Source: Spirodela intermedia
Lineage: Eukaryota; Streptophyta; Magnoliopsida; Alismatales; Araceae
NCBI GenBank assembly: GCA_902729315.2
Contig: LR746279.1
Span: 466,001 to 530,000, forward strand
Reading direction: 5' to 3'
Length of the DNA stretch: 64,000 bases
The position numbers and the translations under genes were made by a program. Each line of letters opens with the position of its first letter. The first letter of the stretch is position 1. The notes below the pieces were generated by a model. The model had not been told where the DNA came from, did not search any database, and was given only the letters and a program-made list of their open reading frames with translations. This document shows, piece after piece, positions 48,087-60,264 of this stretch.

Positions 48087-49007
48087 ACACGTCGGTGTAA
48101 AGGAAAGGAAAGGAAAGGAAAGGAAAGGAAAGGAAAGGAAAGGAAGGGAAGGGGAGGGAGGAGGAAAATAAGAAGACGGCAACACGCAAAGCACAAAGTC
48201 AACGTTTCTTAAACGAGGGGGAGGGCGAATCCAAACTAAAGCTAGCGTCCAACGGTAACATTTCTTTCTCGATATCTTCGACGGCAGCCAACGGTAACAT
48301 CTCTCGTGCACGTTTCCGGTCAATATATTTTACTAAAAATGGAAATTTCGGTGTCGGTGTCGAAAGTCAAGCTCGATGATCCGACCTTGTGCACAATGTG
48401 GCCGCCGCCCAATTATCTGGCTGGAGCCCGCTATAAGTGGGGTCCACTGATTTTCGCCTTAATCGCCATCGTTACCTCCGTGATTATTCGTCAGATCCCA
48501 ATATTATGAAAAAGGATCAACGTTGGGTGACAGCTATGTCGGCATGGGTCAACGGAAGCTGACGTTTCATCTCCGCCCACTTGGCCTTTATCGGGGGGGG
48601 ATGCACCTAATGCGGTTGGGAAAGAAGGGGAGGAGTTGTTCCCATTAGTCAAGGAACAGTCAGCAGGTCATATCCCCGTGCCAGCACGTGGCCACGAGGT
48701 CAACCGACGCCAATTACCACGAGTGGGGGGAGGGGGGGGGTGGGCGCTAGGAGCTCGTGAATCGTATTGATTCGTCATTAAGTCGGCAGGGACTCGCGTT
48801 GACTTTTATTATAGAGGGGACCGGAGGGGGGCCATGAAGTCAACGTCTTGTCCGGGATTCGTCAGACAAGGTTTCTTTTACGCTAAGGGATGAAGTGAGA
48901 TGGGCTGATCCAAAGGCCAGTCCGAGTCGGAGGAGCCGCCACCTCCTTGTCCCGAGCTAAAGTTGACAAATTGCCGACAAATTGCACGCTCATCTCCTAA
49001 AAGTCAA
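47034..49007. promoter_or_regulatory. W-box cluster upstream of the WRKY gene
   Basis: By eye I count 17 TTGAC[C/T] hexamers on either strand in about 1.97 kb. Examples are at 47034, 47448, 47506, 47582, 47644, 47694, 47821, 48008, 48197, 48318, 48365, 48547, 48647, 48698, 48799, 48838 and 49002. About two would be expected by chance at even base composition. WRKY proteins bind this element and often regulate their own and each other's genes. Similar density elsewhere in the window means part of the excess may be a genome-wide sequence bias. Confidence 0.6.
48099..48145. repeat. (GGAAA)n pentanucleotide repeat
   Basis: Nine or so GGAAA units, degrading at the right end into GGGAA/GGGGA. It is preceded by a (GA)n tract at 48057-48086 and lies in the far upstream region of the WRKY gene. 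Confidence 0.9.
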
Positions 49008-50726
49008 CTCTGGTTTTTTTTTCTATATATCGTAAAATATATTGCAAAATCGGTTATTATTAAATGCTCATACGACATAATCTAGATAAACCCATATTTT
49101 ACGCACGCACATTTAAAAAATAAATATTTTAGTGGACAAGGAAAATATCACATTTTTTAATTATATCTGTTTATTTAATAAATTAATAATATTAAAGGCT
49201 AGCGAAAGATTGGCGGCCTAGGAAAATGGATGATATCATATTATTAAGATATTTATAAAATATGAATTTCACTATTTATTTCTCTTCTCATTATTAATCA
49301 ATTCCATGTCCTCTCCCATTGATAACAATTCCTGATTTCCACCGATTTTACTACAACCCAAACGCTAAGAATCCAAATCATATAAAAGAATAAAACATCA
49401 GCATACCTACTATTATTAATAATTATTATTTTTAATATGATTCTATTTTTTTCAAATTAATTTCTTGACATGGAAATCTACACGTAAATCAACTATTTGA
49501 TATTGCAATGCCCTTAAAAATGTTACTATTTTAGGTTATTTAGTTATTTATCTCTTAAAAGTTATTTGAGAGTGAGTAAGGTTCCAGTACATAACATTAT
49601 TGAGGATAGCAACAAGATCCAGCTTTGAATCTACAAACTATGAACCCTGATGAAAAAAATCAAGTTATTAATCGTCAAAACTGAAGGCTTTGACCCTTGA
49701 ATCCACAAAGGGTTGACCTTAAATATAGAAATATAATTTATTTATTTTACTCAAATAGGGGGAGTTTGAATCCATAAGTAGAGAGAGATGACTTTAAAAG
49801 AAGATAATAATTGTAATACTTTCACAATGGTGTAACTTTCTATATGTTTAAAAAAGAGTTGGTTCACCTCCCATACATAGTAAATAGGCCTTTAAAATAA
49901 AAACATACTCTAAAAAATAATCAAAATAAATTATAACACGACTGAAATAAAAAATGAAAATAATAAAATAAATTATGAAGAACAAGTAGATTATACCATT
50001 TTTGTTATGGCCTAATTCCAAAGTGGCTGGGCCTCTAGTTTTACACTTGGGGGCTACTAATGAGCTGTCACATCATGATTTGTGGAAGCTCACGTGGCAT
50101 GTGAACATGGTGTCCAAGCTTCAAGATCATACACTGCAAAGGCCCAAAAGCCCAAAAACAACCCTTATAAGGGGAGAGGCTTTGGGCTTGTGATTATCAA
50201 TGGATCATATTCCGGACTTACCAGCCCATTAAACGTGTAATCAATAGGATCCCGTGAATGGAGAGAGAGAGGAGCGTCCCACAGGTCACCATGCAGGAAG
50301 GTGGAGTGTGGACACCTGCATCTCTCCTTCTCTTCTTCTGTCAAGTGTTGTCCTCGGGTGGCTCTCGTCGATACCAACAAGTACCTCCCCTTCCTCCTCA
50401 TCCGTCTCGTCCGTCCTCCTCCTTCCGACGATCTCAGACTCCTAAGGTCGTCTTCTCCGTCATCTCCGCTTCTCCCTCGAAGCCTGTTGCAGACTCAGAA
50501 AAGCCCACCGTCTTGTGGGAACTCCCACCATGGTCATTCAGATTTCTCCTGCAAGTACGCCGAATATTTTAAGAGAGCAGATCGATACTGTGAGCCCGGG
50601 AAGGAGAGACGAAGGTTTTGAAAATCAGTGCATAATTCAGGGGCATATTGGCCACGCAGTCGTACTCGTTCGCCAGTTTTAGGTCTTCTTCAGGTGCATT
50701 ACTGACTCATGCCACCAGTACAGGAA

Positions 50727-50773
<47 letters not shown>

Positions 50774-50815
50774 TCTCTCTCACCAACTTCGCTTCCCTCT
50801 CTGTGCTTTGGAAGA
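49008..50815. other. AT-rich intergenic region, then probable leader of the SIAMESE-related gene
   Basis: 49010-50000 is strongly AT-rich with no usable frame. From about 50250 the sequence becomes richer in GC and pyrimidine, with a (CT)n tract at 50729-50766 just before the SIAMESE-related start. Open frames at 50254-50620 show no family similarity I can recognise. A leader or an unknown short gene are both possible. Confidence 0.45.
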
Positions 50816-51223
50816 ATGGGTTTGGAAGGCGTCGCTGAGGAGGAACCGATGAGGAGCCCATCGCCGGCGGCGGCGGAAGTGGAGATGAAGAAGGAAGAAG
50901 AAGGGTCGGAGACTCCCAGGTCCAGTATTTACCGGCTGAAGTCCGCGCTGACCTGCCCGGCGGCGCCGAGGAAGCCACAGGCGAGGTCAAAGAGGAAGGC
51001 GAGGCGTCCGCAGGGCTTCTTTCCGGTGCCCTGGGATCTGGGCTCGGTGTTCTTTCCGGTGCCCTGGGATCGGCTCCGCTCGAGAAGAGAATTCGAGCAG
51101 GGTGATGGACACCGTTTCCGCCTGTTAATCTCGCGTCTCTCTCTCTCTTCTTCACCCGTTGTCGGTAGAACAAAATCTACTTTTTTCCCTTTTCTCTTGC
51201 TCAATTCTATTTATGATGACTAA
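50816..51223 (+). CDS. Probable SIAMESE-related (SMR) cyclin-dependent kinase inhibitor
   Basis: SMR proteins are small plant CDK inhibitors that promote endoreduplication. This single-exon frame encodes 135 aa. The features that suggest SMR are a short acidic N-terminus, SETPRSS (residues 31-37), the motif CPAAPRKP followed by a basic KRKARR stretch, and an aromatic-acidic motif FFPVPWDLGSVF that resembles the SMR C-terminal motif. An 11-residue block is duplicated in frame, giving FFPVPWD twice. Residues beyond about 90 show no family similarity and may be a frame extended after the duplication. Typical SMR proteins are about 80-130 aa. It is preceded by a (CT)n leader tract. Alternative: an unrelated small protein or a decayed SMR copy. 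Confidence 0.62.
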   Translation: MGLEGVAEEEPMRSPSPAAAEVEMKKEEEGSETPRSSIYRLKSALTCPAAPRKPQARSKRKARRPQGFFPVPWDLGSVFFPVPWDRLRSRREFEQGDGHRFRLLISRLSLSSSPVVGRTKSTFFPFLLLNSIYDD

Positions 51224-51378
51224 ATATGAAGGGAATCGGGAGTAGGTTTTAAGTTTCAGTTACTTATTAGGATTTTTCAACGTATGGGAGATTATTTCAG
51301 TATTGTAACGTAAATTGGTTTCTCATCGTCACTCTCTCTAATGCATGATTTCACGCATTTGACGGCCCAACTCCACAG

Positions 51379-51436
<58 letters not shown>

Positions 51437-51572
51437 CAGTTCCAAACTTTTAGGCTACATGGAGAAGAGAATCTCAGTGTAAAAGAACCCTACTTTTAGG
51501 CTACACGTAGACGAGAAAATAGTCCTAGATACTGAGATTTGAAGGTCCTAACTCTTAGGCAACGTGAAGACA

Positions 51573-51606
<34 letters not shown>

Positions 51607-52262
51607 ACGTGCTCCGCAAGGAAAAAATATTGATAGGTCTTAGATTGAGAAAAATATTATGTTAGTGGAATAATCAACCGCTGCTTCCGACGTCCGCAAT
51701 TCCAAGCCCGAAAACGTTGACCAGATCCCCCGGCATCTAAAACCTGAATCGGCCAGACTTTCAGAGCGCTGTCCGAAGGAAACCTCTGGCGGAAATCATC
51801 TCCAGTAGAACTGTGTCCGAATGTCCGCCGATAGTCCTCGCCCTTTGTTTGACTGGTGAGCTGCACACGTCAGAGCCCCATCCAGCCGCGAAGCGGCGAT
51901 CGTCCGTTGACCGGACTTGGGCTCATTAGAGGTCGAAGGCGGCGGCATGAATCCTTCAGCAAGCCATTGGTGTTTGACTTTCCTAGTGGACTAATTTTCT
52001 AGAAACCCTCCCAAGGCGAACCCAGCCGCAAAAGTCAGCGTCAACTTTGGTGACCCACTCAGCGTCTTTCCACGTTCTTGGTTTGGCAAAACCCACCAGA
52101 CGGATAAGAATGGACAGAAAGAGTCAAAGTTTAGACGGTCAACGAGATAAGTCTTTCGATCACTAAACCTTATTTTTTGGTGTCGATTTCATGTTTTTGC
52201 TATTTATATCTCTATTATTAGATGTACGACACGTCATCTCTCTCTCTCTAGCTGTCCATGGT

Positions 52263-52297
<35 letters not shown>

Positions 52298-52882
52298 CGC
52301 GGTCGGCGGCACAACTCTTTATGAGGCGTTTATTATGACGGCCATCACCGTCAGTCTTGCCTTCCTCGTTTGGCGTTGACGGAATCCACGAGAGTTCCAG
52401 ACCGTGGGATACGATTCTTAGGAATGCTTTCGGGACAAGCACCTGTTTGAATGGTCATTTTATTCTGTACCCGAATATAAAATATAATGTTACATGTAGA
52501 CATACGCTGAGGAAATATAAGGCGCCGTGCACAGTGCAATTTGCTTTGAGACCCCTGCATCAAGAGATCCTTTCGTACAAGCCACGTGCTAGCGTGAGGA
52601 AAGAGATCATACAATACAAACACATAGGAGCAACTTAAGCTAACTTCACCGTTGGCGGAGGAGCCCTCCAGTTTTACCAGGTAAAGGCGGAGCCGCGGAT
52701 AAAGGCGAAGCACCTCACCGCGGTCGCCGTCTTAATCCTCGATTAGCCACGGGATTAAGGGGGCTCACGAGCTTCCTGTGCGACTTGAAAGAGAGAAGGT
52801 GGCCGAGGGAGAGAGATAGGACTTTGCCTCCCTATCTCTCTCTCTCTCAAGGGTCCCTTCCGTAGCTCGCGGAGAAGAGCCC
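51224..52882. other. Intergenic region with GA tracts, no gene recognised
   Basis: This contains copy B of the (CT)n-bounded dispersed repeat and a CT/GA hairpin at about 52233-52295. The promoter and leader of the TMEM230-like gene should lie in the last 200 bp or so, which include a short CT tract at 52834-52848. Open frames on both strands look non-coding. Confidence 0.55.
51380..51603 (-). repeat. (CT)n-bounded dispersed repeat, copy B
   Basis: Read on the minus strand: a CT tract (51576-51603), a core (51434-51575) and a longer CT tract (51380-51433). The core holds three related sub-units, each built around a GCCTAA[A/G]AGT motif followed by a CT-rich segment with CTGAGAT or CTCAGTAT. 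Two of the three are shared with copy A at 33739-33885. Confidence 0.85.
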
Positions 52883-53285
52883 ATGGCGTACGTCGACCAC
52901 GCCTTCTCCATTTCCGACGAGGACATCATGGTGGAAACATCGTATGTCGCCCAGAACCGGCCTCCGATCAAGGAAATCGGGCTCGCCGTCGCGATGCTCT
53001 TCTTCGGGACCCTGGCCATCGTCTTGGGGTTCGTCATGGCCGCAAACAGGGTCGGCGGCGACAGAGCCCACGGTATGAGTGCCGCCCTTGCCCTGGCTCG
53101 GTTTTCCGGCTCCTTCTACTGATCCATGCTTTGTTCTGACTTCGGATTGCTTGGTCGACGTAGGACTTTTCTTCGCGGCCTTGGGAGCGGTGCTGTTTCT
53201 TCCAGGGTTCTATTACACGCGGATCGCGTACTATGCTTACAAAGGTTACAAGGGATTCTCCTTCGCCAACATACCTCCAGTCTGA
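52883..53285 (+). CDS. TMEM230-like two-span membrane protein (DUF872)
   Basis: This is the plant homologue of TMEM230, a small protein of endomembrane vesicles (in animals linked to secretory and recycling traffic). Two exons (52883-53072, 53164-53285) give 312 nt, or 103 aa. Membrane segments lie near residues 33-54 and 65-85. The family signature GGDRAHG is followed by the second span and then [20 protein letters not shown], which closely resembles animal TMEM230. The last residues, ANIPPV, correspond to the YDDIP end of the animal protein. The exon junction falls inside a Gly codon, and the intron is only 91 nt. The plant function is not established; a role in membrane traffic is inferred from the family. 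Confidence 0.93.
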
Positions 53286-56055
53286 TGCTCTTGTTCGAGG
53301 TCCTGGAAACTCTTTTTGTTCTTTCTTCTTTTTTTAAAATTTTATTCAGCCTATGTACAGAAACCACAGATCACTTAGAAAGATTTTGCCCTTTGCCTGC
53401 ACGAGGCGATACCCAAGCTAATGAAATGGAATAAACTGCTATGTAAATTATTCGAGACCAGATGCTCCATTTTCATGTTGTCCCGATTTTAATCGCTAAG
53501 TAATGGCAGTGTCCGTACACTTAAATCCAAATACGAAATTTGATACGCCACTCGTTGCCGAACTAACATGATCTCTTTTCTGTTCTCTTTGTTCCTAAGT
53601 TTATTTGTCATGGTGGACAGCCAATTATCCCTGAGATTGTGAGATCAGTGAGTCTGGCCCTTCTGACAAGATCTATTATGGCTATGCCCTGCCGTCTTGT
53701 TTGAGCTGATTTAAGTCTAATCCGAACAAGAAAAACATTCTCTCTGTATTTCAGTTTATTTTTCTCATATTTTTGGTTATTTAGCTTGCAAAAGTAAATT
53801 TGTTCCATTGAATTGTCTCGTATGTGTTGAAGGTTTCTTTCAAATTTATTCGCTGAAAAAGTGGCTTAAAATTTTAAAAAAAATGGTTTGGATAATGTCT
53901 GTTACCTTGTCCAATTTTTTTTTGGTCCTAGAAGAACCTTTTTTCGTCATAAAGCAGTAAGGAATTGTCATTTTTTGGCTGTCCACCTACTTGACGGTGA
54001 CCTCTGGTATTGCCATCAAAAGATGAATTTTATGCTATTTCATGTCCAAATTATTAAGTTGAATGATACATGCAAGATCCACGTTGAAGCTTGGCCTAAT
54101 TGAATTTTCTATACATGGTTCTGACTTGTTTAACTGAAGCTAAAGTCTTTAGTTCGTGTTTTTTTTTTTTCTTGGGCTTTTATTTCTTGTTCAAAGATTG
54201 ACTTGTCCTCGGTCTGATAGAAGCATTCCACAACTGCGCTTGATTCATTTACTCATCTGAGGTTGACTCTGTACCCCTACATGATTCGAGAATATGGCTT
54301 CGTATTCTTTTAATCATATACATCTTCGTATTTTCTTTTGCTCGCTATATATATATATATTTTATTTTTTTTCACTGATGCTACTTCCCTTTGTTTTAAT
54401 GTAAGAGAGAATTTTATATCATATTTCAATCACTTAGTTTCTCGGAAGGATGCCCTGTTGTTTTTTTGTTTTTTTTTTTTTTTCGTTGGTAAGAAAAAAA
54501 TCCAGTATAAGTTGAAATTATATGGCATGATCTGATGAGCCATCAAATTTCCATGCCAAACGCTTGTTGGCATATATGGAACGATTTCCATATCTGGAAT
54601 TCGCCATGTGTAGAATCGATTCCCTAGGCTTGCTGTGATGGAGACTATTTCTTCTTTCTTTTGCCATCCTACAGCAAGGAAATAAGTTGCTCCTCCTTGT
54701 TATTCGTGTTTCCTGTGTTCTTCCTGTTCCTCACTAATGAGCGGTTGACTGCTGCAGACCAAGAATCTGTGGTGTCTGTTCTATTCTATTGCTTCCATTG
54801 AGCTCTGTTCATGGATCTATCTGTGAGGAATATCTTGTTATTTTTGTCGTATTTGAGGCAGGAGATGGCCTCGAAGTCAACTGCGGATCAGTTTTCCAAT
54901 GAATGCCATATATCGAAACAAGTCATATGATTCAGTGATTTAGTCAACGGTGGATCATTTATGGGACAAGTGCCACAAAACTTTGTAAGAGAACCTTAAT
55001 GTGATGCAAACTAGTCCCCATCATGGAAGGTTGAGTTACTCAGCTTTGAAGAACAATGCGAGGGGCTGGGTTGTCCCCCTCCTCCTCCTGTTCTTGAAAT
55101 TTGAATAGCCAGAACGGTCAATGATGGAAATCACAGGGAGAAATAAGGCTTTTTTATATGTAAAAAAATATACAGATTTATCTTGCTATATTATGTTTTT
55201 AATTATAAAAAGAAGGAAACAGGGCATGCTATAAATGCATGTGATGCCCATTTTAGACTCTTGCAAAAATATCTGGGTGTAGACATTTTTTTAATTAAAA
55301 TTATTTAAATTTTAAATATAAATATTTATCGGGAAGTCATAGCAAGTAATGAGGCTATTATTTTAAAACATTGATACTTTGTAAAGTTTCACCCCTTCAT
55401 TTTTTTTTCTAATTTTTGTGCATTTTATATCTCATGTCCCTCTTGTTATGATTTTTTGAATATCTTCAGCATTTTAAATGATTATGAATACTTTGTAAAT
55501 TTTGATTGATTTATTTATTTTAAGTTTACGTGATGCAAGTATTTATATAGAAATTCTGGGATGAAATAATTTTTTTTATTTAAAAAATATCTATTTTCCA
55601 AATATTTGCCCTTGACTTTTAGGTAATGAAAGAAACTGTATAAACGAATACCATGTCGTTTTATTGGCTTTTCCCGCCAAAATTAGCTCCTTAAATGATT
55701 TTTACTTTTTTAAGACGCTACCAAAAAATCGGATAAACATGTGATTTTTTATTTAATTTATTTCCATTTTTTGCTGCTCTAAGTGAAGTTGTAGAAAATG
55801 ATAATGTTATTTTTAAATTTAACATTTTCCGCTTAATAAAAATTGCACTTCACCGTCAAATTTTCCATTTTACATTATTTATAAAATAAATAATTTTTAA
55901 AACCACTCAAATCACCCTCCTTTATTATACTAACATAATATTTTAATGCATCATAACATTATATATTGTGAACGAATTTATTATTCCACACCCAAATATT
56001 TAACATTCATCGATAAATAGCAATCCTCTTCTTTGTGGATTCAATCTCTGATTTC

Positions 56056-56092
<37 letters not shown>

Positions 56093-56723
56093 ATGTGGGA
56101 GTATGACTATAGGGAAAAGGCTCCCAAAAAGGTCAACACATGTTCTATGTAGACATCAAGGTAGTCCACTGTTCAGAGTAGAACATAGTTTATTATATTT
56201 TTATGTCAAGAGTGAAAAATAAACGAACTCTTCAGAGATATAAATCCCGAAAATAATTTAAACGTGGCGACACGATTTATTTATTTTATTTATTTTGGAA
56301 ATAAACGAACCCACTTTCAACTAAGATCCAACTGAACCTGTCTACGCTTTCAACGGTTGTGGATGGGATTCTGTGCGTGTGGGAGGGGGTTGACTTGGGT
56401 TTTGACCCTCTCAAGGCCAGACGAGTCTGATATGTGGTCAAATCTAGGTGGGTCCCAGCCTAGAATCTGATTTTGTGTGGCTAAACCGAAGCGGGACTGG
56501 TCCGCTGACTCCCCTTCTAAGACAACCCATCGGTCTCAAGACTGGGACAAGCTGTCGAAACCATTTTAGAAGTGATTCAATGTTCTGTTACTGGGGAATT
56601 ACTTCATTTTAATTTATACGAGTTTTTTTTCCCGAAAATTCGAATGGGTCTGAGAAAAGATTCTTCAGACTGCGAAATTCTTCGGAGAAAAGTCAGCCGG
56701 AAGCAGATGAGACGTGAAGGGCC

Positions 56724-56811
<88 letters not shown>

Positions 56812-57055
56812 CCACGTGGCAATAAATATTTATACTCGAATGCTGTGGGACCTAGCTCAGTCTTCCTGAAGGTAATATAACAAGAGCAACCAAAGCAGCC
56901 TCCGGCTAGGAAGTACTTTACATCACACTAAACCAAGAGGATCCGATACAAGCTCACACTGAGATGAATCCCCAGCGTTGACCCATGAACCAATGAGAGA
57001 GAGATCATACCCCGCAAGGTCAAGGTCAACGTCGTCGCGCTGGTTAGACACCAGC
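53286..57055. other. Intergenic region between TMEM230-like and SNARE genes
   Basis: The TMEM230-like 3' UTR lies at the left and the SNARE 3' UTR at the right. The middle (55100-56050) is AT-rich. There is a (CT)n tract at 56058-56090 and a (GA)n tract of 85 nt at 56725-56809. W-box hexamers are frequent from about 56130 onward. No protein-coding gene was recognised in any frame. Confidence 0.6.
56725..56809. repeat. (GA)n microsatellite, 85 nt
   Basis: One of the longest nearly pure dinucleotide tracts in the window, with a single extra A near 56766. It lies about 250 nt beyond the SNARE stop codon. Confidence 0.95.
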
Positions 57056-58505
57056 TCACTTGGTCAAATAGTAGACCAGCAAGAAGATCGCCACAAAGGA
57101 CGCCACGAGGGTGGCCATTCTCCGGCTCGACTTGGTCTCGAACACCTGGCGTTGACCCCATCAGAGGAGTTAATCTGGTGGGGTCATTTTGGAGAATTAT
57201 GGGGACAATCCGATAAGGAAAAAAAAAAGAAAAAAAGGTACCATCTTGAATCGGTCCATGGTTCCGGAGAGAACCCCCCTTGATGCATCCATGTCGTTGC
57301 CCTAAATCCAGCACAGGGGAAATAAACTAAATGCTGCTATTGTATGTACATGAGGGTGCCAATGGAGTCGCAGCAGGTTTGGGAACGCACCATTCGATCC
57401 AGCACGCGGTTGTGGCTTTCGACCTCTTCGTTTATATCGCCAGTCAACTGTTCAAGAAGTCAACGTATGAAGCGCGGAAGTTGAATGGTTGACTTATGGT
57501 AGAGTGGGCACAAATTAAAAATGAGAATTGAAGAATGAAGCAGGGTAGCAAGATTCCATGGAAGCAGAGTCGACTGATGAGTAATGAGGACGGAGAAGTA
57601 GAGAGAAGTTGACTTATTTGTGTATGAAAACTTCAATGAAGGAAGCAAAGCATTGACTCTGAGCACAAGAAGGAAAAATGCAAGCATGAAAATTGTACAA
57701 TAAGTGGAAACATAGTCAACGGTTCATGTGGCTTTTAGCCTAGGCCAGAGAGTAGCATTGAGTTTCGTCACCTAGTTTTGACCAATAAAAACTGAAATAC
57801 AGGCCAATGGATACCTCTCTCATTGTCTATACTCTTTTTCATCATCTGGCAAATATAGATTCACATAGTCAACGCTTTCGAGGAATGTAAGAGCGCAGTT
57901 TCCGGGAAAAACAAAAGAGTAATGTTTACTATCATTCCCCTCCTGTCATAGGTCAACAGAGTGAAAAAAAGAAGAAGTAACACGTCAGCATGATTAGCTA
58001 CCCACAATCCCTTGCTCAATGAAAAATGGATGTGATATCTGAGATGGTTGAGAACGAAACAAAGCTGCAAAGTAGTTATTTCATCCAATGGACTTACTCT
58101 CTTTAGTATATTAACTCTTTCTTCCAACCCATCAAGAGCTCTATCATTTTCATGCTCATCAATTTCATGGGAAGCATAGGATGGAGAGGCTCTGATGCCA
58201 CCCTCCTCGATGCCATCAAATAAAGCAGTTCTGCTGGTCCGATAATCTCTGCAAGAAAAAACGTAATTGGATGAAAAAAAAACTATGAATTATGTAGAAG
58301 TTACAGCCAAATATTTTGCAGTAATAAAAAGTAGAAAAATCAATTTCACATGATTTTTTTCGTATAAACTGATTCAAGGCAGTAAAGCTTGTCAAACACG
58401 CTGATTAGTAGCTAAGTGAAAAAAAAAAAGTTGCCTTCTAAAAGCAAAAAGTTTCAAGATACATTGTAGAAGGGAAAGAAGGAAGCCGAACCTCCTGGAA
58501 TTCAT
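57056..58505 (-). CDS. Bet1-like Qc-SNARE (BET11/BS14 type)
   Basis: A small tail-anchored SNARE of ER-Golgi traffic. Five exons (58492-58505, 58098-58248, 57391-57447, 57242-57301, 57056-57145) give 372 nt, or 123 aa. The first coding exon holds only 14 nt (MNSR plus two bases), and the middle exons are 57 and 60 nt, so most of the gene is invisible as open frames. The SNARE motif runs from about residue 40 to 95 (RVNILKR, LTGDINEEVESHNRVLDRM, GNDMDASRGVLSGTMDRFKM). A C-terminal membrane anchor covers about residues 102-121. At the central-layer position the sequence reads Ser-His-Asn with His67 where a Q-SNARE usually has Gln; plant BET11-type proteins show the same as I remember them. Length matches Arabidopsis BET11. 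Confidence 0.94.
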
Positions 58506-60264
58506 CTTCTTGGCACAAGATTCGGGTCCTCAGACTCAGAACTTTATCCTCTTTTGGAAAATCTTCTATGCACCAAAGATGGAAAATACCACTATAAGCT
58601 CGTCCCTCCCATTCTGTGTGAAGCAATGTTCAAAATAATCAAGCACTCAAACATTCCTCCTAAATGCTAACTCAAAACAGAAATCAAGCAGGAAAATTAC
58701 CACCAACAAATGCCTACATCATAACACGTAACTAAAGAATACCTTCCAGGATTCGAAGACAGTAAATAAAAATAAAATGTATCATTATAGGTGCTGATAT
58801 TTTCAAGTATAACAGGTAAATATGCATTAGGGTTGGTTCAGTTCGAAACCAATCCCAATGCAATAAACCAGATATATCTGCAACAAAAAAAAGAAAAAAA
58901 AACATTCCGATTTCCCGACAGTTTGTAGAAAATGGTAACCAAGAAATGAATTATGGGACATGATCGAGGGTTTCCAAAGCATATACAGGACCCAAATGAA
59001 GGAAAGTAACAAGTAAAAATCGTGTAGTTCGTGTGTTTTACAAGTAATGCATGACCAGAAAAGTAATTGATTTAAGCACCTTTTCACTGCACAAAGTTTA
59101 CAAAGTTCGTTTGCTAGTAAATTCAGTCTTTTTACTGAGTAACCGAAGCAAGCATGGTTCAGCGTCCATAGCATACATATAGAGAAACAATTAGAGAATG
59201 GTATCTTGATTATTGATGCCATCTATGTTGTTGTTTATGTCATTGTTTCCGACGCAAGATGATATTTTTCGCACCATTTTTGGATACTTTTAAAAATGAA
59301 AGGCTTTTGACAACCAAAGTGGCAATCGGATGACAACTAATGCCAATGTATTAAATGTTTTGCCAATAACTTTCACTTATTGATTGCCTAACCATGTATT
59401 TAGGTCATACGTCACAAATTTTACAGACCGAGACATTGGCAAGGCTTCAGGAATAATGAACAACTGAAAGAAAAGCATCTTACTAATATATAACAACATT
59501 GGAGAATTGATAACAATTTTCCAAAAAATTGAGATCGAAGAAAAAGCTTCCGATAAGATGGCACTAAAGAAAAAATGAAAAAAATAAATACTACACTAAT
59601 ATGAAAGTTTCAACAATATTGAACTTCATTTCCTACAAAAAAAAAGAAGCAAGATTCTCGGCCAGATGAAAAAGAAGGGGCATTAACGGCATTTTTTTTT
59701 TAATCCCCAATCTATCCACTGCAGAGACCATCTCCGCCGAGCAAGAACGAACTAAGGAAGAGAGCAGATCCGGAGAGGGTGGCGGTGTCCGAGAGGAGTA
59801 AGCACACATCCCTCCCCAAATGCGAACTCGATAACAGATCCACTGATCACGCGCAGAGGATGAGGAGTTACGACGCACCAGACGCCCCACCGATGCCGTC
59901 GGGATGCCGAAGAACGACGGGGAGGAGCCGACAGCGAAGACCGAGGAAGAGGGTGGACGGTTAGCGAGACGACGAAGGAAGATTCTGGACTCGCTCGCCC
60001 ACAGGTTGTTGACCATCAATAATCTCACTTATTTTATGTAAACCTTAATCAACTTTTAATTTCTTCTATATCCTCATATGTTGATGTACCAACGGATCGG
60101 GCCCGGGCCGATACCGGGCTTTTTATATAATAGGAAGAGATGGGCTTAAGCTGAAAAGCCCCGCCCGTTAGTTGAAAACAGTTTGAAAAAAAAGCTACAT
60201 GTTCTCTGCTTCGCTCTAAAGGAAAAAGACGGCGATCTCTTCCTTCTTCCCGCTCTGGGCGGCG
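58506..60264. other. Divergent promoter region of the SNARE and augmin genes
   Basis: The two genes are transcribed away from each other. A relatively GC-rich block at 59700-60000, surrounded by AT-rich DNA, may hold a non-coding first exon of the SNARE gene, but I could not assign splice sites. An open frame on the minus strand there (59633-60028) has no recognisable similarity. Confidence 0.45.

Noticed and set aside
50254-50621. Overlapping plus-strand frames of about 100 codons upstream of the SIAMESE-related gene
   Set aside because: Ser/Pro/Leu-rich with no recognised motif and several equally long competing frames; not enough to call a gene.
59633-60028. Minus-strand frame of 131 codons upstream of the SNARE gene
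   Set aside because: No family similarity, and it has no spliced connection to the SNARE coding exons that I can support. It may be leader sequence.
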